From Flavobacteriaceae bacterium UBA5950 (lineage in GTDB: Bacteria; Bacteroidota; Bacteroidia; Flavobacteriales; Flavobacteriaceae): 51,913 nt of DNA. Location: assembly GCA_002430545.1 (NCBI GenBank), contig DJCM01000010.1, forward strand, positions 25,351-77,263. Direction: 5' to 3'. Below are positions 9,559-17,793 of this stretch, piece after piece (the stretch's first letter is position 1; each line of letters opens with the position of its first letter). The notes below the pieces were generated by a model, which saw nothing but the letters and a program-made list of their open reading frames with translations, did no database searches and had not been told where the DNA came from. Made by a program: the position numbers and the translations under genes.

Positions 9559-10212
9559 ATGTTTTCCACTATCGATCTTCACAAGGTTCTCGTGCAAGTG
9601 CAAGACTCAACTCCTGTACAAACGAACACAAATAGTTTTAAAAAATCGAATCAGAATTATAATCAATTCGACTTTGATCAATTAGAAACAAATCTCATAT
9701 TTCATCGTGATATGATCAAAAAGATATGTATTGATTATCGCCTACGATTCCTAGATCTTAGCTATTTCAAAGCTGATGTTCCTGTGGAAGCCATTGATAA
9801 AATACAAACTTTAGAAAAGGATCACAATACAGAGGTGAAACACATGAAAATTGTTGCGCCTTCAAAGCTCTTCAAGCTCAAAAATGCTGATGATCCCCTA
9901 TTGTTTGTACCAATAGGGAACGATTATTATTACCTCATACACAAATGGGGAAATGACCTTCACCCACTGCGTCGATTGATGATGTGGCCCTTCAAAAACA
10001 TCGTCACAAGCATTTTGTCGATTCTACTGCTCAGCTTATTGTTGACAGCGATGATGCCTCTTGGCCTTTTTAGTTCTCAACCAAATTCGTCTGACTTCCT
10101 ATTGATCTTCTTATTTATGTTCAAATCAATCGCAGCTATTGTGATTTACTATGCTTTTGCCGCAGGTAAAAACTTCAACAGAGCGATCTGGGATAGCAGC
10201 TATTACAACTAA
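9559..10212 (+). CDS. Uncharacterised membrane protein with two C-terminal membrane segments
   Basis: I do not recognise a named family. From ATG 9559 the protein has 217 residues. Roughly the first 145 are soluble and charged, with an N/Q-rich linker (~20-40) and a segment ending in LFVPIGNDYYYLIHKWGND. Two hydrophobic helices follow: SILSILLLSLLLTAMMPLG and LLIFLFMFKSIAAIVIYYAFAAG. The soluble part is probably cytoplasmic, as there is no signal peptide. The gene is 5 nt upstream of the DUF2007 gene and shares its promoter, so the two may act together. The TTG at 9535 is rejected because it lies inside the promoter. Confidence 0.7.
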   Translation: MFSTIDLHKVLVQVQDSTPVQTNTNSFKKSNQNYNQFDFDQLETNLIFHRDMIKKICIDYRLRFLDLSYFKADVPVEAIDKIQTLEKDHNTEVKHMKIVAPSKLFKLKNADDPLLFVPIGNDYYYLIHKWGNDLHPLRRLMMWPFKNIVTSILSILLLSLLLTAMMPLGLFSSQPNSSDFLLIFLFMFKSIAAIVIYYAFAAGKNFNRAIWDSSYYN

Positions 10213-10217
10213 TTCCA

Positions 10218-10427
10218 ATGGCAAAGGATTATATTGTTTTGTTTCGTGGAAGTAGCATTGAAGCTGGACGAATCCTTTTTGATTTAGAAGAAATTGACAT
10301 CAGAGGCGTTTTAAGAGATCAGCAAACTTCGGCTGCACGATCTGGCTTTGCGATTCCTGCGACAGCAGATGAAGCACAGGTTTTGGTTCATCGCGACGAG
10401 CACGAAAAGGCAAAATCTATTCTTTAA
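10218..10427 (+). CDS. DUF2007 family small protein
   Basis: This 69-residue protein fits the DUF2007 ('putative signal transducing protein') pattern: an N-terminal beta strand (YIVLFRGSSIEAGRILFDLEE), a central SAARSGFAIPA segment and VLVHRDEHEKAKSIL at the end. The fold resembles the GlnB-like/ferredoxin-like small domains, and the family function is not established. It follows the unknown membrane protein by 5 nt. Its TAA stop (10425-10427) overlaps the stop of the convergent ABC-F gene in the four bases TTAA, so no terminator separates them. Confidence 0.8.
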   Translation: MAKDYIVLFRGSSIEAGRILFDLEEIDIRGVLRDQQTSAARSGFAIPATADEAQVLVHRDEHEKAKSIL

Positions 10428-12046
10428 CTGTAAATTTTTTGGCGTAATGCCTTCACTTTTTCATCTGACATATACTCGTCAAAAGTCATGTGACGATCGA
10501 TGATCCCATTTGGGGTGAGCTCAACAATTCGATTTCCCACTGACTGTGCAAATGCGTGGTCATGTGTTGTGAGTAGTACTGTACCCTTAAACTTGACCAG
10601 TGAGTTGTTGATCGCAGTAATCGATTCCAAATCGAGGTGATTGGTCGGCTCATCTAACATCACAACATTGGCACTCTGCATCATCATACGAGAGAGCATA
10701 CAACGTACTTTTTCTCCACCTGAGAGAACATTTGACATTTTTAGAGCCTCTTCCCCACTGAACAACATTTTACCTAAAAATCCTCTTAAAAAAACCTCCT
10801 CACGCTCCTCTTCTGTCTGTGCGTACTGACGCAACCAATCAACAAGTGAAAGGGGTTTTTCGAAAAATGAACTATTGTCCAAAGGCAAATACGATTGGGA
10901 AGTCGTGATTCCCCAATTGACTGTTCCATCGGCAGCTGGGTGATTTCCACTGATTGCCTCGTAGAAGGCAGTTGATGCTCTTGCATCTTTGGAAAGTACA
11001 ATCACTTTATCACCTTTGTTCAGATTGAGATCAATTTTGTCAAACAAGATCGTATTGTCTTGATTCACGCTGAGATTATTAATGTTCAAAATCTGATCTC
11101 CTGCTTCTCGATCTTGCTCAAATATGATTGCTGGATATCTTCTAGATGATGGTCTGATTTCTTCGATGTTGAGTTTTTCAATCATCTTTTTTCGAGAGGT
11201 CGCTTGTTTTGATTTGGCAACATTTGCACTAAATCGAGCGATAAAAGTTTCTAATTCTTTCTTTTTCTCCTCTGCTTTTTTGTTTTGCTGTGCTCGTTGC
11301 CTTGCAGCCAACTGGCTCGATTCGTACCAAAACGTATAGTTTCCACTGTAGTGATTGATTTTTCCAAAGTCAATATCTGAAATATGCGTGCAAACAGAGT
11401 CTAAGAAGTGACGATCGTGCGAGACAACAATCACAGTGTGGTCATAATTTGCTAAAAACTCTTCAAGCCATTGGATGGTTTCATAATCCAAATCGTTGGT
11501 TGGCTCATCCATGATCAACACATCAGGGTCGCCAAAAAGGGCTTGTGCAAGAAGAACACGCACTTTTTTCTTTCCGTCGAGGTCGCCCATGAGTGTATAG
11601 TGCAGATCTTCTGGGATTCCCAAGTTGGATAGGAGCGCAGCAGCTTCGCTATCTGCATTCCAACCATTCATTTCTTCGTACTTGATTTGCAACTCACCTA
11701 CTCTCTCACTGTCAGCATCTGAAAAGTCTGGCTTTGCATACAAATCATCCATTTCTTTTTTGATAGCATAAAGGGGTTTATTCCCCATAATGACACTCTT
11801 TAACACTTGCTGTTCGTCGTAGGCAAAGTGATTTTGCTCAAGAACAGACATGCGTTTTCCAGACTCTAAATGAAAATGACCAGAGTTGGGATCAAGTTGA
11901 CCACTCAATACCTTTAGGAAGGTTGATTTCCCAGCACCATTAGCACCGATGACCCCATAACAATTTCCAGTGGTAAAGGTCACATTGACCTCATCAAATA
12001 GAATTCGTTTACCAAATTGTATAGACAGATTTGAAACTGATAGCAT
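10424..12046 (-). CDS. ABC-F family ATPase, YbiT/YkpA-like
   Basis: The 540-residue protein has two ABC domains in tandem and no membrane segments, the ABC-F plan (ribosome-acting ATPases). Domain 1: Walker A GANGAGKS (~34), Walker B VLIMDEPTNDLD and H-loop VVSHDRHFLD. Domain 2: LSGGEKVRCMLSR, VVMLDEPTNHLD and LLTTHDH. The linker between them (~240-320) is charged (QNKKAEEKKKELE, KSKQATSRKK), typical of the P-site tRNA interaction motif. The first signature is degenerate (MGDLDGKKKVRVLLAQ), as in the YbiT branch. In domain 2 the Walker A position reads VLSKDARAST rather than GxxGxGKS, an oddity also consistent with that branch. It has its own strong promoter and ends by overlapping the DUF2007 stop. 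Confidence 0.92.
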   Translation of the reverse strand: MLSVSNLSIQFGKRILFDEVNVTFTTGNCYGVIGANGAGKSTFLKVLSGQLDPNSGHFHLESGKRMSVLEQNHFAYDEQQVLKSVIMGNKPLYAIKKEMDDLYAKPDFSDADSERVGELQIKYEEMNGWNADSEAAALLSNLGIPEDLHYTLMGDLDGKKKVRVLLAQALFGDPDVLIMDEPTNDLDYETIQWLEEFLANYDHTVIVVSHDRHFLDSVCTHISDIDFGKINHYSGNYTFWYESSQLAARQRAQQNKKAEEKKKELETFIARFSANVAKSKQATSRKKMIEKLNIEEIRPSSRRYPAIIFEQDREAGDQILNINNLSVNQDNTILFDKIDLNLNKGDKVIVLSKDARASTAFYEAISGNHPAADGTVNWGITTSQSYLPLDNSSFFEKPLSLVDWLRQYAQTEEEREEVFLRGFLGKMLFSGEEALKMSNVLSGGEKVRCMLSRMMMQSANVVMLDEPTNHLDLESITAINNSLVKFKGTVLLTTHDHAFAQSVGNRIVELTPNGIIDRHMTFDEYMSDEKVKALRQKIYS

Positions 12047-12064
12047 ATTATTTAACTAAAGGCG

Positions 12065-12094
12065 CAAAAGTACATAAAACTCCAGCTTCAGCAA
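12065..12094 (-). promoter_or_regulatory. Promoter of the ABC-F gene
   Basis: Read on the minus strand, TTG (12094-12092), 19 nt, then TACTTTTG (12072-12065), a perfect match to the Bacteroidota consensus. It ends 18 nt before the ATG at 12046, giving a leader of about 15 nt. It separates ABC-F expression from the upstream transaldolase gene. Confidence 0.85.
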
Positions 12095-12107
12095 TGGGGT
12101 AGAAAAT

Positions 12108-12761
12108 TTAGTTTCCCTTTTTATGATCTTCGAGGAACTTGGCAAGACCACTATCAGTCAGTGGGTGTTTGAGCAAGCCAGCAATGGCACTCAAAGGACC
12201 TGTCATGACATCAGCACCAATTTTTGCACAGTCCAATACATGCATTGTGTGGCGAACAGAGGCTGCCAAAATTTGAGTATTGAAGTTGTAGTTGTCATAA
12301 ATCAAACGAATTTCATCGATGAGATTTAAGCCATCAGACGAAATATCGTCGAGGCGACCAATAAATGGAGAGACATAGGTCGCACCTGCTTTTGCAGCCA
12401 ATAAAGCCTGCCCAGCAGAGAAAACCAGTGTGCAATTGGTCTTAATTCCTTTGTCTGAGAAATAGCGAATCGCTTTGATCCCATCGTTTATCATGGGAAC
12501 CTTAACAACAATTTGGGCGTGCAGTTTTACCAAGCCTTCTCCTTCTTTGATAATGCCATCATAATCTGTAGCAATCACTTCAGCAGAAACATCGCCCGTC
12601 ACAGCGTTACAAATATCGACGTAGTGTTGTAAGATGTTTTTCTCTCCTGTAATGCCTTCTTTGGCCATTAGAGACGGATTGGTTGTTACGCCATCCAAAA
12701 CACCTAGTGCTTGTGCTTCTTTGATTTGTTCTAGATTGGCAGTGTCGATAAAAAATTTCAT
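12108..12761 (-). CDS. tal: Short-type transaldolase (TalC/fructose-6-phosphate aldolase family)
   Basis: The 217-residue protein is the short class I aldolase form. It starts MKFFIDTANLEQIKEAQALG, then DGVTTNPSLMAKEG; the Schiff-base lysine lies in IVVKVPM (~residue 86). TNCTLVFSAGQALLAAKAGA and YVSPFIGRLDD follow, then ILAASVRH and GADVMTGPLSAI. It moves a dihydroxyacetone unit between sugar phosphates in the pentose phosphate pathway. Fructose-6-phosphate aldolase activity cannot be excluded, since the subfamilies differ at few residues. The gene is 12 nt after the SDR gene and probably co-transcribed with it. Confidence 0.92.
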   Translation of the reverse strand: MKFFIDTANLEQIKEAQALGVLDGVTTNPSLMAKEGITGEKNILQHYVDICNAVTGDVSAEVIATDYDGIIKEGEGLVKLHAQIVVKVPMINDGIKAIRYFSDKGIKTNCTLVFSAGQALLAAKAGATYVSPFIGRLDDISSDGLNLIDEIRLIYDNYNFNTQILAASVRHTMHVLDCAKIGADVMTGPLSAIAGLLKHPLTDSGLAKFLEDHKKGN

Positions 12762-12773
12762 ATAGAATTGTGA

Positions 12774-13574
12774 TTAAATATTATAGAATTTACTGAGAAT
12801 ATACTCATATAATTTTGCAGGTAGATAAGATTTTAAATATACAGAAAAACGCTGTAAAAAAGGCCCTACTGTATAGTGGGGTTTCAATTTGTTTTTTTGA
12901 ATGATTTTGTGAATTGCTTTCGCCACTCTTTTTGCAGAAACACCATGGTCAACATGTGCATCCATGTCTTTTCTAGCAGCACCATAGATCGATTTGTAGG
13001 GTGAGTCTTCTTTGACAGGTGTATGATAACGCCCCTGAACGATATTTGTTGCTACATCTCCTGGTGCCAGTGTGCAGGACTGCAAGTTTGTGTGTTTGAT
13101 TTCTAGGCGTAAACTCTCAGTTACCATGTGCAGTGCGCTTTTTGTGGCAGAGTACATGCCTCGAAAAGGCAAACCAGCATACCCAGCTATCGAAGTAATA
13201 TTGATGATTTTCCCTTTGTTTCTTTTTTGCATAATTGGCAAAACAGCTTGCATAACTGCAATAGCTCCCACTAGGTTTGTTTCGAAAGCTTTTCGAATTT
13301 CTTCTACTGGTGTTTCCTCTACTGGTCCCACGATTCCTTTCCCAGCATTGTTGACCAATACATCGATTTGGCCATGTTGGGAAATCACTGTTTGTACAGC
13401 TTTTTCAATCGAGGATGCATCGTGTAAATCCATCTGCAAAAGAGGAAATGGATGATCTTTATATCTCTCTGGCGATCGACTGGTGCCGATTACCTTATAG
13501 CCAGAGGACTGAAGCAATGCACCTGTTGCCTTTCCAATTCCTGTTGACCCACCTGTAATAAAAACAACTTGCAT
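12774..13574 (-). CDS. Short-chain dehydrogenase/reductase
   Basis: The 266-residue protein is a classical SDR: the NAD(P)-binding motif FITGGSTGIGKATG (~5-18), NNAGKG (~88), the catalytic serine in INITSIAGYAG (~140) and the YSATKSAL tetrad (~153). The substrate is unknown; the extended C-terminal helix region (FLQRFSVYLKSYLPAKLYEYILSKF) suggests a lipid, carbonyl or steroid-like substrate or membrane contact, but that is only inference. The ATG is 16 nt after the 3' end of the SRP RNA and no separate promoter is visible, so expression may depend on read-through from the RNA gene. Confidence 0.9.
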   Translation of the reverse strand: MQVVFITGGSTGIGKATGALLQSSGYKVIGTSRSPERYKDHPFPLLQMDLHDASSIEKAVQTVISQHGQIDVLVNNAGKGIVGPVEETPVEEIRKAFETNLVGAIAVMQAVLPIMQKRNKGKIINITSIAGYAGLPFRGMYSATKSALHMVTESLRLEIKHTNLQSCTLAPGDVATNIVQGRYHTPVKEDSPYKSIYGAARKDMDAHVDHGVSAKRVAKAIHKIIQKNKLKPHYTVGPFLQRFSVYLKSYLPAKLYEYILSKFYNI

Positions 13575-13590
13575 TGTATATGTTAAAAAA

Positions 13591-13686
13591 GGGTAAGCGA
13601 CCTACATCACACCGCTACAACCGCCTACCCTTGCTGCGTTCCCGCCCTGGGGGATTCGGCAGGAGCTAGTTGTGCAGAACTTACCC
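13591..13686 (-). ncRNA. ffs: Signal recognition particle RNA, small bacterial (4.5S) type
   Basis: On the minus strand a ~96-nt RNA starts GGGTAAG (13686-13680) and ends CTTACCC (13597-13591), so its ends pair. The apical domain is a GCG stem, GGAA tetraloop and CGC stem (13645-13636), flanked by the conserved CAGG and GCAGCAAGG strands of the SRP domain IV internal loops that bind Ffh. It joins Ffh and FtsY in co-translational membrane targeting. A perfect promoter lies 4 nt upstream of the 5' end and six U's follow the 3' end (13590-13585). The ends are inferred from the pairing and may be off by a few bases. Confidence 0.93.
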
Positions 13687-13690
13687 AATG

Positions 13691-13722
13691 CAAATATACC
13701 TGATTCGGATTTTTTCATTCAA
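13691..13722 (-). promoter_or_regulatory. Promoter of the SRP RNA gene
   Basis: On the minus strand TTG (13722-13720), 21 nt, TATATTTG (13698-13691). Exactly 4 nt separate the -7 element from the first base of the RNA, which makes it a useful ruler for start sites elsewhere in the window. Confidence 0.85.
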
Positions 13723-13734
13723 TATTTATTGAAT
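13717..13734. repeat. Perfect 8-bp inverted repeat over the SRP promoter -33 box
   Basis: ATTCAATA-TT-TATTGAAT. The left arm contains the -33 TTG of the SRP RNA promoter, and the right arm lies 23 nt upstream of the glutaminyl cyclase ATG and adjoins a TAATTTCG (13734-13741) variant -7 element. It could be an operator shared by the divergent units, or chance in AT-rich sequence. Confidence 0.4.
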
Positions 13735-13757
13735 AATTTCGTTATCTATTTCAAAAT

Positions 13758-14774
13758 ATGAGGATTCTCGTCTTTATTGCCCTTATTTTATTGTCTGGAT
13801 GTAGCTCAGTTGCACCAGGGCATTTTTCCCTAAACACAAACAGCACCACATACGAGTTGACTGTTGGAGACACCTTGTTTTTCGATCTGTCCAACCCAAA
13901 GCAGCACGACATTCAAGATGTTCGTTATTCTCTCAATGACAGTTTGATTGACAGCAGTTTTAAAGTGATTAACAGGCTGGGGAATCATCGTTTGATTGCC
14001 AAATTTAATGTTGACAGCAAATCCTTTTCAGTTGAAGAAAAATTTACAGTCTTTGCTGAGGAAGCACCTGAAATCTATACTTATAAACTCATCAATACCT
14101 ACCCACACGATAAAAATGCATACACACAGGGACTCGAATTTTATAAGGGGGAGCTTTACGAAAGTACTGGGCAATATGGCCTTTCTTCGATTCGAAAAAC
14201 AGATTACAAGACAGGAGAAGTGATTCAAAAACTCTCGCTAGATGCCTCCTACTTTGGAGAAGGACTCACTTTTATTAATGGCCAAGCGATTCAACTCACT
14301 TGGAAGGAAAACATAGGCTTTGTGTATGATCCAACAGATTTTAAACTCCTACGTTCTTTCGATTATCGCAAAAGCAAAGAAGGTTGGGGCTTGTGTAATG
14401 ATGAAAAGGTGATCTATAAAACAGATGGTAGTGAGAAGCTATGGACACTTGACCCAAAGACTTTTGAAGAAAATGGCTATGTAGATATCGTTACCAATAA
14501 GAAGCTCATCAGCAAAGTGAACGAGTTGGAGTATGCCAATGGGTTGATTTATGCCAATACCTATCAATTCAACAAAGAGGTGGTGATTATCATCAATCCA
14601 ACCAATGGTCAGGTGGTTGGGGTTGTTGATTTTTCTGGTTTAAAAGATCAGGTCACACAACACACTCAAATCGATGTTTTTAATGGAATTGCCTATCACC
14701 CCAAACGAAATACATTTTTTGTCACAGGAAAATATTGGGACAAACTCTTTGAGGTCGAAATAATTAAGAAGTAG
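13758..14774 (+). CDS. Glutaminyl-peptide cyclotransferase, lipoprotein form
   Basis: The 338-residue protein has a lipoprotein signal (LLSGC, Cys15), a ~85-residue N-terminal immunoglobulin-like segment (LTVGDTLFFDLSNPKQHDIQD) and a five-bladed beta-propeller glutaminyl cyclase domain from ~115. The latter shows INTYPHDKNAYTQGLEFYKG, YESTGQYGLSSIRK, FGEGLTFINGQAIQLTWKE, GWGLCNDEKVIYKTDGSEKL and VNELEYANGLIYAN. It converts N-terminal Gln of exported proteins to pyroglutamate, protecting them from aminopeptidases. In Bacteroidota this often processes proteins whose signal peptidase cut leaves Gln at position 1. The beta-helix lipoprotein gene follows 6 nt later, probably in the same transcript. 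Confidence 0.92.
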   Translation: MRILVFIALILLSGCSSVAPGHFSLNTNSTTYELTVGDTLFFDLSNPKQHDIQDVRYSLNDSLIDSSFKVINRLGNHRLIAKFNVDSKSFSVEEKFTVFAEEAPEIYTYKLINTYPHDKNAYTQGLEFYKGELYESTGQYGLSSIRKTDYKTGEVIQKLSLDASYFGEGLTFINGQAIQLTWKENIGFVYDPTDFKLLRSFDYRKSKEGWGLCNDEKVIYKTDGSEKLWTLDPKTFEENGYVDIVTNKKLISKVNELEYANGLIYANTYQFNKEVVIIINPTNGQVVGVVDFSGLKDQVTQHTQIDVFNGIAYHPKRNTFFVTGKYWDKLFEVEIIKK

Positions 14775-14780
14775 ATTACG

Positions 14781-16331
14781 ATGAAGAAGTTTTTTACGTT
14801 TATCGTTATACTTTTAACGATTGTTTTGATTAAGTCTTGTGACTATGACCTCACCTTCTCCCCTGCGCAAACACAAGACATCGGATTTAGCAGTGATACT
14901 GTTTATTTAGATACTGTATTCACTTCAATTGGTTCTTCGACCTATGACCTAAGAATATACAACCAATCTGTTCGAAATGTTGAAATTGGTTCTATTCGAC
15001 TTGGGCAAGGCAGCCAATCTCAATTTCGAATCAATGTCGATGGGATTCATGGTGAGAGCTTTGAGCAAGTCGAGCTTCTTGCAAAAGACAGTATCTATGT
15101 GTTTATCGAAACCACTGTTGATATAAAAGAATACACCCCCAACGCCACAGAATTTCTTTACAAAGATCAATTGCTTGTTGATAACCAAGCTGTAGAGCTC
15201 ATTACTTTGGTGAAGGACGCTATCTTTCTATATCCTGAGCGAGACAAAGATGGGATAAAAGAGATTTTGCCCTTGGGCATAGATGATGAAGGAAATGTGC
15301 TTGGTATTGAAGGATTTTATTTGGATGATAATGAATTGGTGTTTACCAATGAAAAGCCCTATGTAATTTTTGGCTATGCAGGCATCCCCCCTGAAAAAAC
15401 AGCAGTGTTTGAGGCAGGTGCTCGAATTCATTTTCATGACAACTCGGGCTTGATTGCTGCCCAATCGAGCAGTGTGCACGTATTGGGCAACCCCAGTGTT
15501 GATGAAGAACAACTTGAGGGAGAGGTGATTTTTGAGGGAGATCGTCTTGAGCCATTTTTTGAAGACGTCCCTGGCCAGTGGGGTACCATTTGGCTCACAG
15601 CTGGCAGCACCAATCATATATTTCGTCATGCTACTATCAAAAACGCCTCTCTTGGTATTTTGATGGACTACAATGATGAAACAGAAAATCCAACACTGTT
15701 GTTGGAGCAAACCCAAATTCATAACAGTAGTACTGTTGGTCTTTGGGCAAAAACAGCTCATGTCAAGGCGGTTAACTCTATTTTTGGAAATGCAGGCAAT
15801 GCCTCTTTTTATGGGAATATAGGTGGCTCATATGAGTTTACGCACTGCACTTTTTCCAACTACTGGAATCGCAGTTTTCGTTCCACCCCTGCTGTCATCC
15901 TCAATGATTATGTACCCATTTCTGATATAGAAGATTTTGTTATGCCTCTCGAAAAAGCAGTGTTTGCCAACTGTATCATAGATGGGAATCAATCGGTAGA
16001 ATTTGGCGTTGAGCAAAAAGGAGAACAAGAGCTATCATTTACATTGGATCATACTGCCTTGCGTTTCAATCCAAGTGATGATAGTATTTTTGAAAATCCT
16101 TACTATAATTTTAACGCATTAGACTACTATCCAAAATTGATTGTCAACAAAAACGCCAGTTTTCACAAACCCACACAAAATGACTTTCGCATCACACAAG
16201 AAAGCGAATTCATAGGGTTGGGTAATAAAGAATATGCTGCTGGTATTCCTTTGGATTTGAAGGGCGCTGACAGAACAACATCACCAGACTTGGGTGCGTT
16301 GCAGCACGTCATTTTTGAAGAGGAAGATTGA
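14781..16331 (+). CDS. Lipoprotein with right-handed beta-helix region, function unknown
   Basis: The 516-residue protein has a lipoprotein signal (IKSC, Cys20). Residues ~25-130 are beta-rich (DTVFTSIGSSTYDLRIYNQS), like an Ig-type domain. Residues ~190-420 contain short repeated strands typical of parallel beta-helices: VIFEGDRLEPF, WGTIWLTAGSTNHIFRHATIKNA, LEQTQIHNSS, VKAVNSIFGNAG and ANCIIDGN. It ends in a Pel/polycystic-like GADRTTSPDLGALQ motif common in secreted beta-helix proteins of this phylum. It is probably an outer-membrane surface lipoprotein; binding of carbohydrate is a guess. It follows the glutaminyl cyclase by 6 nt and its stop touches the stop of convergent glyA with no gap. 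Confidence 0.78.
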   Translation: MKKFFTFIVILLTIVLIKSCDYDLTFSPAQTQDIGFSSDTVYLDTVFTSIGSSTYDLRIYNQSVRNVEIGSIRLGQGSQSQFRINVDGIHGESFEQVELLAKDSIYVFIETTVDIKEYTPNATEFLYKDQLLVDNQAVELITLVKDAIFLYPERDKDGIKEILPLGIDDEGNVLGIEGFYLDDNELVFTNEKPYVIFGYAGIPPEKTAVFEAGARIHFHDNSGLIAAQSSSVHVLGNPSVDEEQLEGEVIFEGDRLEPFFEDVPGQWGTIWLTAGSTNHIFRHATIKNASLGILMDYNDETENPTLLLEQTQIHNSSTVGLWAKTAHVKAVNSIFGNAGNASFYGNIGGSYEFTHCTFSNYWNRSFRSTPAVILNDYVPISDIEDFVMPLEKAVFANCIIDGNQSVEFGVEQKGEQELSFTLDHTALRFNPSDDSIFENPYYNFNALDYYPKLIVNKNASFHKPTQNDFRITQESEFIGLGNKEYAAGIPLDLKGADRTTSPDLGALQHVIFEEED

Positions 16332-17612
16332 TTAAGCCACAAACAAAGGACGATGGGACATGAGTTCATGTACCTCTTTACCGATGCTTTGAAATGCGTC
16401 TTCATCCGAATGATTTTTGATTGCTCGATCAATGAGATCAACCACCTGTTCCATATCATCTTCAACTAAACCACGAGTAGTAATCGCAGCTGTTCCAAAA
16501 CGAATACCTGATGTTACAAAAGGTGATTTGTCATCGAAGGGTACCATGTTCTTGTTGGCTGTAATTTCGGCTTTGACCAAGGCATATTCAGCATCTTTAC
16601 CTGAAATATCCTTGTTGCGCAAGTCAACAAGCATCATGTGATTGTCCGTACCACCCGAAATGATGTTGTAATCACGTGCAACGAGTGCCTTTGCCATGGC
16701 TTGTGCATTGTTACGAACACGAACAATATAGTGCATAAAATCATCTGTTAGAGCTTCACCAAAAGCAACAGCCTTGGCAGCGATAACATGCTCAAGTGGA
16801 CCCCCTTGATTGCCTGGAAAAACGCCGCCATCCACCAAAGAGGACATCATGCGTTTCTTTCCACTTTTAAGGGTAATGCCAAATGGGTTTTCAAAATCTT
16901 TACCCATTAAAATCAAACCACCTCTTGGCCCTCGAAGGGTTTTGTGGGTAGTCGTTGTAACCACATGACAATGTGGGATGGGGTCATTGAGTAAACCCTT
17001 GGCTATCAGACCAGAGGGGTGAGAAATATCAGCGAGTAAAAAAGCACCTACACTGTCTGCAATTTCTCGAAAAAGTTTAAAATTGATATCACGAGAGTAG
17101 GCAGACGCTCCAGCAATGATCATTTGTGGCTTTTCTTTCTCAGCGATCGCTTGAATGTTGTCATAATTAAATAGGCCTGTATCTTTTTCAACCCCATAAA
17201 ACACTGCATTGTATATACGCCCAGAAAAGTTGACAGGCGATCCATGCGTTAGATGTCCGCCATGGGCAAGATCAAAGCCCATGATTTTATCTCCTGGCTT
17301 GATAAAGGCATGATAAACTGAAGTGTTGGCTTGCGATCCAGAGTGTGGTTGAACGTTTGCATAGTCAGCACCAAACAAGGTTTTCACACGCTCAATCGCT
17401 AGGTTTTCGACCTCATCAACCACCTCGCAACCACCATAATATCGCTTACCAGGATAGCCCTCTGCATACTTGTTGGTCAATACAGAACCAGTAGCTTCCA
17501 TTACTTGTGGACTGGTAAAGTTTTCGGAGGCAATAAGCTCAATTCCACAGAGTTGGCGTTGGTGTTCTGCCTCAATAAGTTCAAACAGTTGATGATCTCT
17601 TACATTTTCCAT
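16332..17612 (-). CDS. glyA: Serine hydroxymethyltransferase
   Basis: The protein is 426 residues from ATG 17612, beginning MENVRDHQLFELIEAEHQRQ. Motifs: IELIASENFTSPQVMEATGS, NKYAEGYPGKRYYGGCE, NVQPHSGSQANT, DISHPSGLIAKGL and the PLP lysine in VVTTTTHKTLRGPRGG. It interconverts serine and glycine with tetrahydrofolate and supplies one-carbon units; serC and serA lie ~24 kb away. Upstream in-frame starts at 17630 (TTG) and 17618 (ATG) exist. The first lies inside the -7 element (17628-17635), so it is rejected; MENV matches family N-termini best. The C-terminus touches the convergent lipoprotein stop. Confidence 0.96.
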   Translation of the reverse strand: MENVRDHQLFELIEAEHQRQLCGIELIASENFTSPQVMEATGSVLTNKYAEGYPGKRYYGGCEVVDEVENLAIERVKTLFGADYANVQPHSGSQANTSVYHAFIKPGDKIMGFDLAHGGHLTHGSPVNFSGRIYNAVFYGVEKDTGLFNYDNIQAIAEKEKPQMIIAGASAYSRDINFKLFREIADSVGAFLLADISHPSGLIAKGLLNDPIPHCHVVTTTTHKTLRGPRGGLILMGKDFENPFGITLKSGKKRMMSSLVDGGVFPGNQGGPLEHVIAAKAVAFGEALTDDFMHYIVRVRNNAQAMAKALVARDYNIISGGTDNHMMLVDLRNKDISGKDAEYALVKAEITANKNMVPFDDKSPFVTSGIRFGTAAITTRGLVEDDMEQVVDLIDRAIKNHSDEDAFQSIGKEVHELMSHRPLFVA

Positions 17613-17627
17613 ATGCATAGCAAAAGG

Positions 17628-17635
17628 CAAAAATA
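17628..17635 (-). promoter_or_regulatory. -7 element of glyA
   Basis: Minus-strand TATTTTTG (17635-17628) fits TAnnTTTG and lies 15 nt before ATG 17612. No TTG -33 box lies at the right distance. The ~150-bp space up to the smpB promoter holds nothing else I can name. Confidence 0.55.
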
Positions 17636-17756
17636 AGGCAAACAGTAAAGATTTCCACAGCTTTCTTTTTTATTTTAACTGGAAGTTATAAACCAATTCT
17701 TCAACACTTCAATTCTTATACCAACTGAATAAAACCCTTTTCTGATAACCTGGAGT

Positions 17757-17789
17757 TTGGGAATAGCAAAATTTTAGTTGCTACCTTTG
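17757..17789 (+). promoter_or_regulatory. Promoter of smpB, ending 4 nt before the ATG
   Basis: TTG (17757-17759), 22 nt, TACCTTTG (17782-17789). By the spacing seen at the SRP RNA, transcription would begin at the A of ATG 17794, giving a leaderless mRNA. Confidence 0.75.
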
Positions 17790-17793
17790 CGCC

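Noticed and set aside
15228..15761. 177-codon open frame on the minus strand inside the beta-helix lipoprotein gene
   Set aside because: It lies wholly opposite a well-supported gene, its product looks unlike any protein and no promoter or start context supports it.
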